Assembly: GCA_963788225.1 (NCBI GenBank)
Contig: CAWBGI010000001.1
Span: 1,142,174-1,206,173, forward strand
Direction of reading: 5' to 3'
From: Sulfotelmatobacter sp963788225
GTDB taxonomy: Bacteria > Acidobacteriota > Terriglobia > Terriglobales > Acidobacteriaceae
DNA length: 64,000 nucleotides
Part shown: piece after piece, positions 40,739-49,333 of the stretch
Position numbering within the stretch: the first letter of the stretch is position 1
How the letters are laid out: every line of letters begins with the position of its first letter
Position numbers and translations under genes: made by a program
The notes under the pieces: generated by a model
What the model saw: the letters and a program-made list of their open reading frames with translations, nothing else
Told to the model about the DNA's origin: nothing
Database searches by the model: none

Positions 40739-41350
40739 CTAAGAAGCTTCCCGCCGGGTTCGGTTACGCCACCACCAAAACAATGCAGCCACTACAACCA
40801 CAATCACAACCGCTAAATCGAAACGCTTGAGATCGTGGGCCAGCCGGCTCCAATGTCCGCCAAACAAATATCCCGCGCTGCAAATTGCTCCCACCCAAAC
40901 TGCCGCCCCCAAAAAGTTAAACACGACGAACTTCCGCCATGGCATGTGGAGCGCTCCCGCCAGCAGCGCGGCCAGCACGCGCATGCCAAACATAAATCGC
41001 GCCAGGAAAACGGTGACTGGCCCATAGCGATCGAACAGTTGTTCGCCGCGCGCCAGGCTATCCGGGCCAATCGAGAAGAGGTGCCGGTAGCGTTCGATCA
41101 GCGGACGCCCGCCGTGCCGCCCCAGGGCAAAGCCCAATTCCCCGCCCAGTGTCGTCGCCACGGTGCCGACCACAATCACCCATGGAAGCTGCAATTCGTG
41201 CTGGGAATAGGCCAGGAAGCTGGCCAGCAGCAGAATGGTTTCGCCTGGTAAAGGCAAGCCGGCGCTTTCCAGCAACAACAGAGCCGCCACCGCCCAGTAC
41301 CCGTAGTGCACCACCGCGCCGCGCAGCAGATCGAGAATGTGATGGTTCAT
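40739..41350 (-). CDS. DedA family membrane protein
   Basis: 203 residues. Family motifs are LLLESAGLPLPGETILLLAS near the N-terminus, GGELGFALGRHGGRPLIERY, and VTVFLARFMFGMRVLAALLA followed by GALHMPWRKFVVFN. Five TM helices. DedA proteins support envelope integrity, probably by flipping undecaprenyl phosphate or phospholipids. Confidence 0.9.
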   Translation of the reverse strand: MNHHILDLLRGAVVHYGYWAVAALLLLESAGLPLPGETILLLASFLAYSQHELQLPWVIVVGTVATTLGGELGFALGRHGGRPLIERYRHLFSIGPDSLARGEQLFDRYGPVTVFLARFMFGMRVLAALLAGALHMPWRKFVVFNFLGAAVWVGAICSAGYLFGGHWSRLAHDLKRFDLAVVIVVVVAALFWWWRNRTRREAS

Positions 41351-41375
41351 TGGGAGGGGTTTCCGCCAGTTCGAT

Positions 41376-42408
41376 CTACTTATGTCCTTCGCCTTCCAGT
41401 TCCGGCATCTGCGCCAGGGTAGCCTTCAGCCGATGGACCACGCTCTCGCGCGGATTGAATCCCGTCACCCGTTCCTTGATGAGCCCGTTGCCGTCGATCA
41501 CCATGTATGTGGGGTAGGAATGGACGCCAAATACATTCTGTATTTTGTGATCGGCATCCCGGTATTGCGCCCAGTCCATCTTCTTCTTGGCCACAAATTC
41601 TCGCCAGGCGCCATCGTCTTTGTCCGCGCTCACGCTGATCAGCACCAGCTTCTCGGCGGGATATTTTTTCGTCAGTTCTTTCAACTCCGGCAGCGAAGCG
41701 CGGCAAGGTTCACACCAGGTAGCCCAGAAATCCACGACCACCACGCGACCCGCCAGTTGCTTGAGTGAAATTTGCTGGCCTTGCAATGTGCTGACTTCAA
41801 ACTCCGGGGCGAACTCTTCGCGGACCCGCCGGGGGTCGGCCAGGATCAGCCGCGCCTGACGCGCAACCTGCTCGTCGGGATCCAGTTCCAAGGCACGCCT
41901 CCAGTTCCTGCTTCGCCTCGTCATCTTTGGAATCTTTGGACTCCAGCAGCAACGTCTTGGCCAGGCTCAGATGATAGACGGCGCCCTTCGGGTCCAATCG
42001 TACCGCGGATCGGAACTCAGCCTCCGAAGCTTTCATCTTGTTGCTATCCGTTCCCGCCGCCGAGAAAACCGCATTGCCCTTGAGGTTGTGAGCCGCGGCG
42101 CGCGCCACGTCGTCGCCAGCCATCGCGATCGCTTTGTCGCAGCTTTCCTCGCATTGGGTTAGCTCGCCCGAGTGGTAGTAAGCAACTCCTAACAGGAGAT
42201 AACATTGCCCGCAAGAATCGCCATGAAGTTTGCTGGCCTTCTTGAGCGCCTCGATGGCCTCCTTATACTTGCCAGCCTTCAGTGCCCGCTGACCCTGCTC
42301 GAACTGCTGCTTAAACGCGGGATCGGCCTGCCCCGCCTGGGCTGCCGGACGCGCTGGCAGGCCAACCGCCAGCACAAGGATGCCGAGAGCAACCCCCAAT
42401 TGCCTCAT
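41376..42408 (-). pseudogene. TPR-thioredoxin (TlpA-like) gene with a frameshift
   Basis: The 5' part (from ATG 42408) encodes a signal peptide and TPR-like repeats (QGQRALKAGKYKEAIEALKK, CGQCYLLLGVAYYHSGELTQ, AAAHNLKGNAVF). The 3' part, in another frame, encodes a thioredoxin-fold redoxin with VVVDFWATWCEPCRASLPEL, SAD and SYPTYMVIDGNGLI. The join is at 41892-41902: one extra base in GGAGGCGTGCC (minus strand) shifts KQELE away from RALELDPDE. Removing it gives one protein of about 343 residues. The active site CEPC would reduce disulfides in the periplasm. Pseudogene or base error. Confidence 0.78.
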
Positions 42409-42459
42409 GACCGCTCCTCTGTTCTCCGCCGCGATCTTAGCAGATTCCTCACACCCGGC

Positions 42460-43470
42460 CTATCTGCCAGAATCTGCATCCGGCTTCAGGAATTCAATCA
42501 ATTCCCGGTTGAACTCCTCCGGGCACTCCTCATAAGGCAAGTGTCCAATCCCCGGAAAAATTACCACCTTCGAATGCGGGAAGTACTTCGCCAGTGGTGC
42601 CGCCGATGAAGCAAAAACCGCAGGATCCTTGCTGCCCCACATGAAGAGCGTGGGAATGCTCCCCAACTTCGGCAGAGTCGTCTCCAGTTCGCGCAGATCC
42701 TGCGTCCATGTGCTCGCAATGCTCAACGCATGTTCAAACAACCCCGGCTTCGCCAGCGGCGCTTTGTAGCCCTCCAGCGCCTCGGGAGGAATCCGGCTGC
42801 GGTCGCCATACAAACGCATGTGCCAATAAGGATAGGAGAACGGCGAGCGAGCAATCACCAGCCGGAACAAGGCCGCACCCTGAGGCGTGCCGAAAAACGG
42901 CGCCAACCACTGCCCATGCGCCGAATAAGGATTCACCGGCGCCACCAGCACCAGCCTCCGCAGTTGCAAACCAGTATCATGCCGTTGACAATTCCCGCTC
43001 AAACACTCGCCAGCCGCCATCATGGCGACCGCGCCGCCCCGCGATGTCCCCAGCAAATCGAACGAGGCAATTCCCAGCCGCTCAATAAACCGAAGCACCC
43101 GCTGAGCCGTCCCCCGCACCGAATGATCAATCCCAACCGGACGATCGGAGAACCCCGCCCCCATCAAGTCCGGCGCGTAGACCGTTGTGTAAGGCGCCAG
43201 AGCCGGCATGGTGTATCGCCAGGAAAAAGAATATCCCAGCAACCCATGCAGCAAAATCAGCGCCGGCTGGGGAGCCCCATTTCTCGCGTCTTTTGCGAGA
43301 AAGCCTGCCCTGAGCTTGTCGAATGGTGGGTTCGTGCGCAAGTAGCGCATGCGCGCGCCATCCATCTCCATCCAGCACTCTTCTATGCCCGAGCCCAGCG
43401 CCGGAGCACCCACGGTAGAAACTTCCCGGTTCGACTCCACGATCGCCAAATCCCCTAACTCTCCAGACAA
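42460..43470 (-). CDS. Alpha/beta hydrolase with a repeat-derived insertion
   Basis: 336 residues. Fold landmarks: LILLHGLLGYSFSWRYTMPA (oxyanion hole HG), APDLMGAGFSDRP, nucleophile elbow DLLGTSRGGAVAMMAAGE (Ser), acid region FMWGSKDPAVF (Asp), and catalytic His in FPGIGHLPYEECPEEF. Between about residues 45 and 66 the segment PPFDKLRAGFLAKDARNG is encoded by the dispersed repeat at 43271-43332, kept in frame. Substrate unknown; epoxide-hydrolase or lipase-like activity is possible. Confidence 0.83.
   Translation of the reverse strand: MSGELGDLAIVESNREVSTVGAPALGSGIEECWMEMDGARMRYLRTNPPFDKLRAGFLAKDARNGAPQPALILLHGLLGYSFSWRYTMPALAPYTTVYAPDLMGAGFSDRPVGIDHSVRGTAQRVLRFIERLGIASFDLLGTSRGGAVAMMAAGECLSGNCQRHDTGLQLRRLVLVAPVNPYSAHGQWLAPFFGTPQGAALFRLVIARSPFSYPYWHMRLYGDRSRIPPEALEGYKAPLAKPGLFEHALSIASTWTQDLRELETTLPKLGSIPTLFMWGSKDPAVFASSAAPLAKYFPHSKVVIFPGIGHLPYEECPEEFNRELIEFLKPDADSGR
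43271..43332. repeat. Dispersed element inside the alpha/beta hydrolase gene
   Basis: TTCTCGCGTCTTTTGCGAGA hairpin followed by GCCTGCCCTGAGCTTGTCGA, matching the intergenic elements at 25303-25371 and 54108-54177. In the gene it encodes FDKLRAG on the minus strand. Confidence 0.75.
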
Positions 43471-43557
43471 CTTTTTAACCGCAACCAGCCTCTATCTAAG
43501 TGAATAACGCCTCTGTTCGCTTCGCTAGGGGAGCTTCGGCTCCCCGATTTTTTGTAG

Positions 43558-43665
43558 ATCAGAGATCAGAGGTCAGTGTCCAGTGATCCGTGGTCAGCAA
43601 GGCAGAATCCGGATGTAACTGGCCACTGATCACCGACAATCACTGACCACTGGCCACTGCTTTCC
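43558..43665. repeat. Heptad inverted repeat pair GGTCAGT-type
   Basis: Left arm 43558-43602 (GATCAGA, GATCAGA, GGTCAGT, GTCCAGT, GATCCGT, GGTCAGC) and right arm 43620-43665 (GGCCACT, GATCACC, GACAATC, ACTGACC, ACTGGCC). The right arm runs into the last codons of the aminotransferase gene. Confidence 0.8.
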
Positions 43666-44854
43666 GCTTCTTAAGCAATTTCTTCAGCACTCGAATGCCC
43701 TTATCCACGTGCTTCTCTTCCAACAAAAACGGAGGCAGAAACCGCACCACAGTATCCTGCGTGGAATTAAACAAAACTCCCTCAGCCAAAGCCGCATCCA
43801 CAATCGGCCGCGCCGGAATCTCCAGATTGATCCCCTGAATAAATCCCCGCCCGCGCACTTCCTTAGCGGCAGGGTTCTTCTCAACAATCGCCTTCAACTC
43901 CTGCTGCAAATAAGCGCCAACTTTATTCACGTTGTCGAGCAGCTTCTCTTCCTCCACAATCGCCAGAAATTCCAAAGCCACGCGGCAAGCCAGCGGACCA
44001 CCCCCAAACGTAGTCCCATGCTGCCCCGGAGAAATCGCATTCGCAAATTCTTCCTTAGCGATAAACGCGCCCAGCGGTAGCCCGGCCGCAATCGGCTTGG
44101 CAATCGCCACAATATCCGGAGTCACGCCAAAACTCTGAAACGCAAACATCGTCCCCGTGCGTCCCAACCCGCACTGAATCTCGTCAAAAATAAGCGCAAC
44201 CTTAAACCGGTCAGCCAACGCCCGGCACTCGCGCAGAAACTCGACCGAGCACTCATAAATTCCGCCTTCGCCAAAAATCGGCTCCAGCACAATCGCGCAG
44301 GTATTGTCGTTCACCGCCGCCCGCAAGCCTTCCAAGTCGTTCTGCGCGACGAAAGTCACATCTTCCAGCAGCGGCTCAAATCCCTTCCGATGTTTGTCCT
44401 GCCCAGTCAACGACAGCGCCCCAAACGTCCGCCCGTGATACGACCCTTGCAGCGCCACCAGCCGCGACTTCGCCTCGCCCCTGGCGCGATGTCCCGCCAA
44501 TCGCGCCAGCTTGATCGATCCTTCAATTGCCTCAGTCCCGCTATTCTGAAAAAACGCACGGTCGAGACCAGACAGCGTGCACAGCTTCTCCGCCAGCGCC
44601 CCCTGATACTCGTGGTAATAAAGGTTCGAGACGTGAATCAGCTTCCCGGCCTGCTCCCGAATCGTCTTCACAATCCGCGGATGCGCATGCCCCAACGCAT
44701 TCACCCCCAGCCCCGAAACAAAGTCGAGATAACGCCGGTCCTCCAGGTCGTAAAGAAACACGCCCTTGCCCCGCGTCAACACAATGGGATACCGGCTATA
44801 AGTCCCCAGCAAATACCGCCGCTCCAACTCCGCAATTTGTTCAAATGTTTTCAT
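43640..44854 (-). CDS. Class-III PLP aminotransferase (acetylornithine-aminotransferase-like)
   Basis: 404 residues from ATG 44854; the frame is open 55 codons upstream but that part overlaps the next gene. Landmarks: YLDFVSGLGVNALGHAHPRI, NSGTEAIEGSIKLAR, SYHGRTFGALSLTG, EPIFGEGGIYECS, LIFDEIQCGLGRTGTMFAFQ and the PLP Lys in DIVAIAKPIAAGLPLGAFIA, then TTFGGGPLACRVALEFL. ArgD transfers the amino group between acetylornithine and 2-oxoglutarate; no other arg gene is present, so the substrate is uncertain. The C-terminus (KAVASGQ) is encoded by a heptad array. Confidence 0.87.
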   Translation of the reverse strand: MKTFEQIAELERRYLLGTYSRYPIVLTRGKGVFLYDLEDRRYLDFVSGLGVNALGHAHPRIVKTIREQAGKLIHVSNLYYHEYQGALAEKLCTLSGLDRAFFQNSGTEAIEGSIKLARLAGHRARGEAKSRLVALQGSYHGRTFGALSLTGQDKHRKGFEPLLEDVTFVAQNDLEGLRAAVNDNTCAIVLEPIFGEGGIYECSVEFLRECRALADRFKVALIFDEIQCGLGRTGTMFAFQSFGVTPDIVAIAKPIAAGLPLGAFIAKEEFANAISPGQHGTTFGGGPLACRVALEFLAIVEEEKLLDNVNKVGAYLQQELKAIVEKNPAAKEVRGRGFIQGINLEIPARPIVDAALAEGVLFNSTQDTVVRFLPPFLLEEKHVDKGIRVLKKLLKKRKAVASGQ

Positions 44855-45009
44855 AGGAAGATTTGATTCTACAGGAAGACGAATTCTGAACTGCTCCGAT
44901 GACGGCCTTCCGTAGTCGCGAGGGTTATACTCATCCATCCACGGGATTTGAAACAGCGACTGGAATCTTGTTCGATCGCAGATCACCGAACCACGCGGGG
45001 AGGAAATGA

Positions 45010-46218
45010 GTGGCTTCATTTCGAGCGTTCGTCCGCCGTTGGGAACGAGACCGGGAATTCTGGGACACCATCCCCAACAGTTCCGTGCTGATGTTACTGG
45101 TGGTCGCCTTTTGTCTTTTTGCCGCCATTGGCACCATTAGCCAGTTGGATAGCTCCAGCGCCTTCCTGCGGCGCTTTTGGGTAGCGCCGCTGATGACCGG
45201 AGGTTTTGCCGTCGGCTACACCTGGGCTGCCGTTCGCCGCAAGTGGGTCGCGCTCATCGCCCTGTTCCCCGTGCAAATCATTGCGGCGTCCCTCTTAAGC
45301 TGGTATATGGAGCGGCATCCCGGCAGCAGTTTCACTCTGTCTGACGAAGCTCACCTCTGGCTTGAAGCAAACTCCATAGCCGCGATGATTTTTGTCACCG
45401 TGGGTTTTGCTCTGCTGATGAGTTTCATTCGCCGCGAGGGCAAACGCTTCGCCCGCACCCACGCGGAGATGCAACTGGCCGGCGAAATTCACAAATCGCT
45501 GGTGCCAACCATCGAGCGCCGCATTGGAGACTACGAGTTTTACGCGATCTCCCTCGCCAGTGGGATGGTAGGCGGCGATCTGGTCAACGTGATCGCACGC
45601 GAGGATGGCTGGCTGGCTTACGTCGCCGACGTGAGCGGCCACGGAGTTTCTTCCGGAGTGCTCATGGCCATGATCAAGAGTTCCGCGCATACGGCGATGC
45701 GGCTCCGCCACGGCTCCGATGGCTTGCTGGAAGGAATCAACGCCGTGCTCTGCTCACTCAAAGCGCCGAACATGTTTGCCACGTGCGCCTTTGTCGCGTA
45801 CACACCTGATGTTTTTCTCGGGACTCGGGACTCGGGACTCGATCCTACTCAATCGAGATTCGAAGCCGGTCTACGCTATTCCCTGGCCGGTCATCTGCCG
45901 CTAATCCGCCGGCGCGATAAAGAGGTCGAGTTGCACGCGGCCGAGAATCTGCCCCTGGGTGTCTTTCCCGACACTATTTTTCAGAGCTTGCCGCTCGACA
46001 TGCAAAAAGACGATGTGCTGGTCCTGCTCACCGATGGCCTCACCGAGGTCTTCGACAAAGCGGGAACCGAGTTGGGCTTCGATGCTATTTCGGTGGTCGT
46101 CCGAGATACCGGCGCCCGTCCCTTGCCCGAGATTGCGGCCGCAATTTTCGAACGCGCCAGCCGCCACGGGCCACCGAGCGACGATCAGAGCCTATTGTTG
46201 ATCCGAAGAATAGGCTGA
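45010..46218 (+). CDS. Membrane SpoIIE/RsbU-type PP2C phosphatase with heptad insertion
   Basis: 402 residues, start GTG 45010 with GGGGAGGA upstream. Four TM helices (about 25-45, 55-72, 78-96 and 118-140), then a PP2C-type phosphatase: MQLAGEIHKSLVPTIERRIG, Asp in MVGGDLVNVI, ADVSGHGVSSGVLMAMIKSS, YSLAGHLPLI and LVLLTDGLTEVFDK. Such enzymes dephosphorylate anti-anti-sigma factors. Residues GTRDSGLDPTQSRFEA, just before the LRYSLAGH strand, come from a heptad array (GGACTCG units) at 45820-45860. Confidence 0.87.
   Translation: MASFRAFVRRWERDREFWDTIPNSSVLMLLVVAFCLFAAIGTISQLDSSSAFLRRFWVAPLMTGGFAVGYTWAAVRRKWVALIALFPVQIIAASLLSWYMERHPGSSFTLSDEAHLWLEANSIAAMIFVTVGFALLMSFIRREGKRFARTHAEMQLAGEIHKSLVPTIERRIGDYEFYAISLASGMVGGDLVNVIAREDGWLAYVADVSGHGVSSGVLMAMIKSSAHTAMRLRHGSDGLLEGINAVLCSLKAPNMFATCAFVAYTPDVFLGTRDSGLDPTQSRFEAGLRYSLAGHLPLIRRRDKEVELHAAENLPLGVFPDTIFQSLPLDMQKDDVLVLLTDGLTEVFDKAGTELGFDAISVVVRDTGARPLPEIAAAIFERASRHGPPSDDQSLLLIRRIG
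45820..45860. repeat. Heptad array GGGACTC inside a coding region
   Basis: Three exact GGGACTC units, then GATCCTACTCAATCGAGATTC that folds back on the array. It lies within the phosphatase gene and adds about 14 codons without breaking the frame. Confidence 0.75.
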
Positions 46219-46255
46219 AATGGTTTCCCCGTTTGAATCAGCGATCTCAAAGTAA

Positions 46256-48028
46256 TCAGTCCGACGCCCCCTTCACTGGCGCCAAAGTCGCCGCCAGCAC
46301 AACCACATGCGTATCGTTCGGTAAAGTAACGCTCTTCACACTCTTAGCCGGATTCAAAGCAAACGTGTAGGCATACAGATTGAAGGTCCGCTGATCCTTG
46401 GTTCCGTTGTCGAAATTCCGGTATGCCATGGCCACGCCTTCAGACTCGCGGGTATATTTCTGCGGAGTGAACCAGTCGCTGAAGCTCTGTGTGAATTTCG
46501 TGCTCGTTCCATCGGTGTATTTGACGGTAAGAGTTTGAGATGCCTGATTTCCCTCGATGCCCGTCGCTAACAGCGTCAGGCTGGAAAACTTGCCCTGCGT
46601 CAGCGTAACCGATTGTCCGCTGCAACCGACCGCGTCCAGTTCATTGGCGGGTCCAAAAGTGAAGAGCGTGCCGTTAAAGACTCGCGATGTAGTCAGCAGG
46701 TTCGCTGAGTACGAATACCCTCCGCCATCCAATCCTCCAGTCGAGTACGTCGTACCGTCGGTGTAAATTCCGTAGAGGTTGTATTCCGAGGATAGATTCA
46801 CCTCCGTACCAGTTCCCTTTGTGCCCACTGCGGCGCTTACCGCCAAGCTGAGAGTAAGGGTTTGTGTGATGCTGCCCGAGGTGCCGGTAACGGTGACAGT
46901 AGCAAATCCGGTGCTGGCGGAAGCACTGGCCTTGAACACAACTGTTTGTTTATTGCCTGTGCCTTGCACCGAAGCCGTGACGCCCTTCGGCAGACCTGAC
47001 ACACTCAGAGTCACCGTACCCGTAAAGCCGTTAACGTCTGTGATTGTGATCGCAGCGTTGGCGGTTGAACTTTGATTCAAGAACACGTTCGCCGGTCCGG
47101 TAAGCGTAAAGCCGGGCGCGCCAACCGCGGTATTGATCGCGCTCGCGTACTGCGCCGCAAGCCCCGTCCCCACAAAGTCGTCATAGAGCCACATGAAGCC
47201 GCCGATAATCCCACACTGGTTGTGCCAGCCCGTCATCGTGGTCTGAACTTGGCTCGGAGTGTCGTCCTGATCCCACAGCCCCGGAAACACCGGAACCGCG
47301 CCGAAATTCCATCCCACGCAGGGATTGTTTCCCGCCCCACCCGCATACGCCTGCAGGTGAACTCCATCCGCCGTGCCCGGAAGTTGACTATTAATTTGCG
47401 AAACCACGTTCGTCCAATAACTGCTGTCGTCAAAAGCGTCGGGCATCACGTGATAGCCCAAATTCCCCAGCATCACGCCAAACGAAATCGTGGTCGGCGA
47501 ATTAAAACTGTTCTCGTCGTCGAAATCGATCGCATCCAACGCCGGGATCGCAGCTTTCAAAGCCTGAAAATCCTGATACAGGATGCTCGTCGGGCCCGTT
47601 CCCTGCGCGTTGATCAGGTTGGTAATGTTCTCCCAATCTCCGTAGTTAGAGGAGCCGATGCTGAACGTCACCCTCTTTACCTTCCCCAGCTTCAAAGTCG
47701 CCATGTCCCCGGGAAAATCGGGATAGTACTCGTTGCCGACATAGACGCCCCCGGAGGTCAAAGGAAACTCGCCATTGAAATTCAAGTCGCCCGTGGTGCT
47801 GACTTCGACACTCCAGACAATGGCTTCCGAGAACCCGGAATTCTCAATTTCGGTAATGTTGGCCGACGCATTCTTGTAAAACGGCCCGCCGCCAAAAATT
47901 CCGGTGTATCCAGTCTGAGCCGAAGCCAGTTCGCTGGAGAATGCCACCGCCAAAAGCAAGAAAAGCAAGATTGTCGGGTGAACGAGGGATAGCTGGCAGT
48001 GTGAGGATCCGAACCGCAATTCTTTCAT
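46256..48028 (-). CDS. Large secreted multidomain protein (GH18-like barrel + Ig-like + C-terminal lectin-like module)
   Basis: 590 residues from ATG 48028. Signal peptide HPTILLFLLLAVAFSSELAS. Residues 40-300 look like a TIM-barrel related to GH18: VKRVTFSIGSSNYGDWENIT, ALDAIDFDDENSFNSP (a DxDDE variant of the chitinase DxxDxDxE) and MPDAFDDSSYW. Residues 310-400 form an Ig-like or Big-type domain (GFTLTGPANVFLNQSSTANA, VTLSVSGLPKGVTASV). Residues 425-590 form another beta-rich module (EVNLSSEYNLYGIYTDGTTY) common in acidobacterial secreted proteins. Activity unproven because the acid motif deviates. Confidence 0.75.
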   Translation of the reverse strand: MKELRFGSSHCQLSLVHPTILLFLLLAVAFSSELASAQTGYTGIFGGGPFYKNASANITEIENSGFSEAIVWSVEVSTTGDLNFNGEFPLTSGGVYVGNEYYPDFPGDMATLKLGKVKRVTFSIGSSNYGDWENITNLINAQGTGPTSILYQDFQALKAAIPALDAIDFDDENSFNSPTTISFGVMLGNLGYHVMPDAFDDSSYWTNVVSQINSQLPGTADGVHLQAYAGGAGNNPCVGWNFGAVPVFPGLWDQDDTPSQVQTTMTGWHNQCGIIGGFMWLYDDFVGTGLAAQYASAINTAVGAPGFTLTGPANVFLNQSSTANAAITITDVNGFTGTVTLSVSGLPKGVTASVQGTGNKQTVVFKASASASTGFATVTVTGTSGSITQTLTLSLAVSAAVGTKGTGTEVNLSSEYNLYGIYTDGTTYSTGGLDGGGYSYSANLLTTSRVFNGTLFTFGPANELDAVGCSGQSVTLTQGKFSSLTLLATGIEGNQASQTLTVKYTDGTSTKFTQSFSDWFTPQKYTRESEGVAMAYRNFDNGTKDQRTFNLYAYTFALNPAKSVKSVTLPNDTHVVVLAATLAPVKGASD

Positions 48029-48244
48029 GAAGGCCCGCAAGTTAATCTCCTGGATGGGGGGGCGTATGTGCGCAGGCTCTGCCGCGCGTCCCACGCCAGC
48101 GACTTGGCGCGGATTTGTCCCCCTCAAAGTGGCATCGATTATACACAGTTCACGGCCGAAACCCCCAGTGTTGGCGGGCAGTTTGGCCTATAAGGCGTAC
48201 GCAGCGCGGGATCATGGGTCTGCGGTGGAAGCCGAAGCCCGCCT

Positions 48245-49144
48245 TCAATACAGCGCCTTCTCCCCCACCGGCCGCGTCTTCCACCGCCGGTGCACCCACA
48301 GCCACTGCTCCGGATACTTCCTCACGTAGTCTTCAATGACAGAAGTAAGTTTCTGCGTGTTGGCTTGGATGTCGGCCTCCAGGTCGCCGGTGCGCACCAA
48401 CTCCACCGCCGGATCAAACCGCAGCCGGTATTTCCCCAGCTCCGCGTCCCAGATGGTAAACGTCGGCACCACGGCCGCATCGGTGCGCAGCGCAATCCGC
48501 GCCGGACCAGCAGCCGTGCACGCCGGGATGCCGAAAAAATCCACAAAGATCCCTTGCGGCGGAGTCATGTTCGTATCCATCAGCATCCCAACCACTTCCC
48601 CGGCCTTCATCGCCGAGAGTAGCCCGCGCACAAAATCATCTTTGTCGACAGCTTTGTTGCCGTGCATTGTCCGATAACGAAGGATGAGGTCGCCGAGATA
48701 CCTGTTGTCCATGCCCCGCATGAGCACGTGCATCCAATGCCCATGCATCGACAAAACGAAAGAAGAAAGCTCCCACCCGCCAAAATGTCCGGCAAACAAA
48801 AGCACACCCTTGCTGCGAGCGTGCGCGCGTTCGTAATTCTCGAAGCCGTCAAACACCACAACTTCGTCAACGTTCTCCAGTGTGTACTTGGGAAAGTGGC
48901 AGACTTCCGCCAGTTGACGTCCCAGCGAAGCGAACTCCCCGCGCAGAATCCGCGCCCGCTCCGCTTCAGTTTTTTCGGGAAACGCTATGGCGAGATTGCG
49001 CATGCCGACATGCCGCAATCGCACGTGCAGAACATAAACCACCCAAGCCAGTCCAATACCGACAGCCCGCGCCAGCGGACGCGGCAAATTACCCATGATT
49101 TTGATGAACGGCCAGGCTGCCGCGTACTCAAGTCGCTGCCGCAT
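48245..49144 (-). CDS. LpxL/HtrB-like lipid acyltransferase
   Basis: 299 residues. An N-terminal hydrophobic helix is followed by MRNLAIAFPEKTEAERARIL, the catalytic H-x4-E motif in LLFAGHFGGWELSSFVLS, MRGMDNRYLGDLILRYR, VVGMLMDTNMTPPQGIFVDF and AALRT-type RIALRTDAAVVPTF. The motifs match late acyltransferases of lipid A. Peripheral inner-membrane enzyme. No other lpx gene is nearby. Confidence 0.88.
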   Translation of the reverse strand: MRQRLEYAAAWPFIKIMGNLPRPLARAVGIGLAWVVYVLHVRLRHVGMRNLAIAFPEKTEAERARILRGEFASLGRQLAEVCHFPKYTLENVDEVVVFDGFENYERAHARSKGVLLFAGHFGGWELSSFVLSMHGHWMHVLMRGMDNRYLGDLILRYRTMHGNKAVDKDDFVRGLLSAMKAGEVVGMLMDTNMTPPQGIFVDFFGIPACTAAGPARIALRTDAAVVPTFTIWDAELGKYRLRFDPAVELVRTGDLEADIQANTQKLTSVIEDYVRKYPEQWLWVHRRWKTRPVGEKALY

Positions 49145-49226
49145 TAGGGAAGCGGAACGGTATCATCGTCAAAAATAACTTGTCAAACAACGGCGAGAAA
49201 AACTGAAGGTTCGACACCTTGCCGCT

Positions 49227-49333
49227 GGGCTTCGGCTGTCGGGCTTCGGGCTTCGGCCAAACAACCTAGAGACGTTCAGCGATGGTGGGTTATTGCTCGA
49301 GCCGAAGCCCGAACGCCGAAGCCCGAAGCCCGC
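49227..49333. repeat. Heptad inverted repeat pair GGGCTTC-type
   Basis: Left arm 49227-49258 (GGGCTTC, GGCTGTC, GGGCTTC, GGGCTTC) and right arm 49299-49333 (GCCGAAG, CCCGAAC, GCCGAAG, CCCGAAG), with a 40-nt spacer. The right arm ends at the SYLF stop codon. Same family at 55358-55467. Confidence 0.85.

Noticed and set aside
43640..44854. Naming the class-III aminotransferase argD
   Set aside because: Motifs fit several class-III enzymes and no arginine genes are nearby, so no symbol is given.
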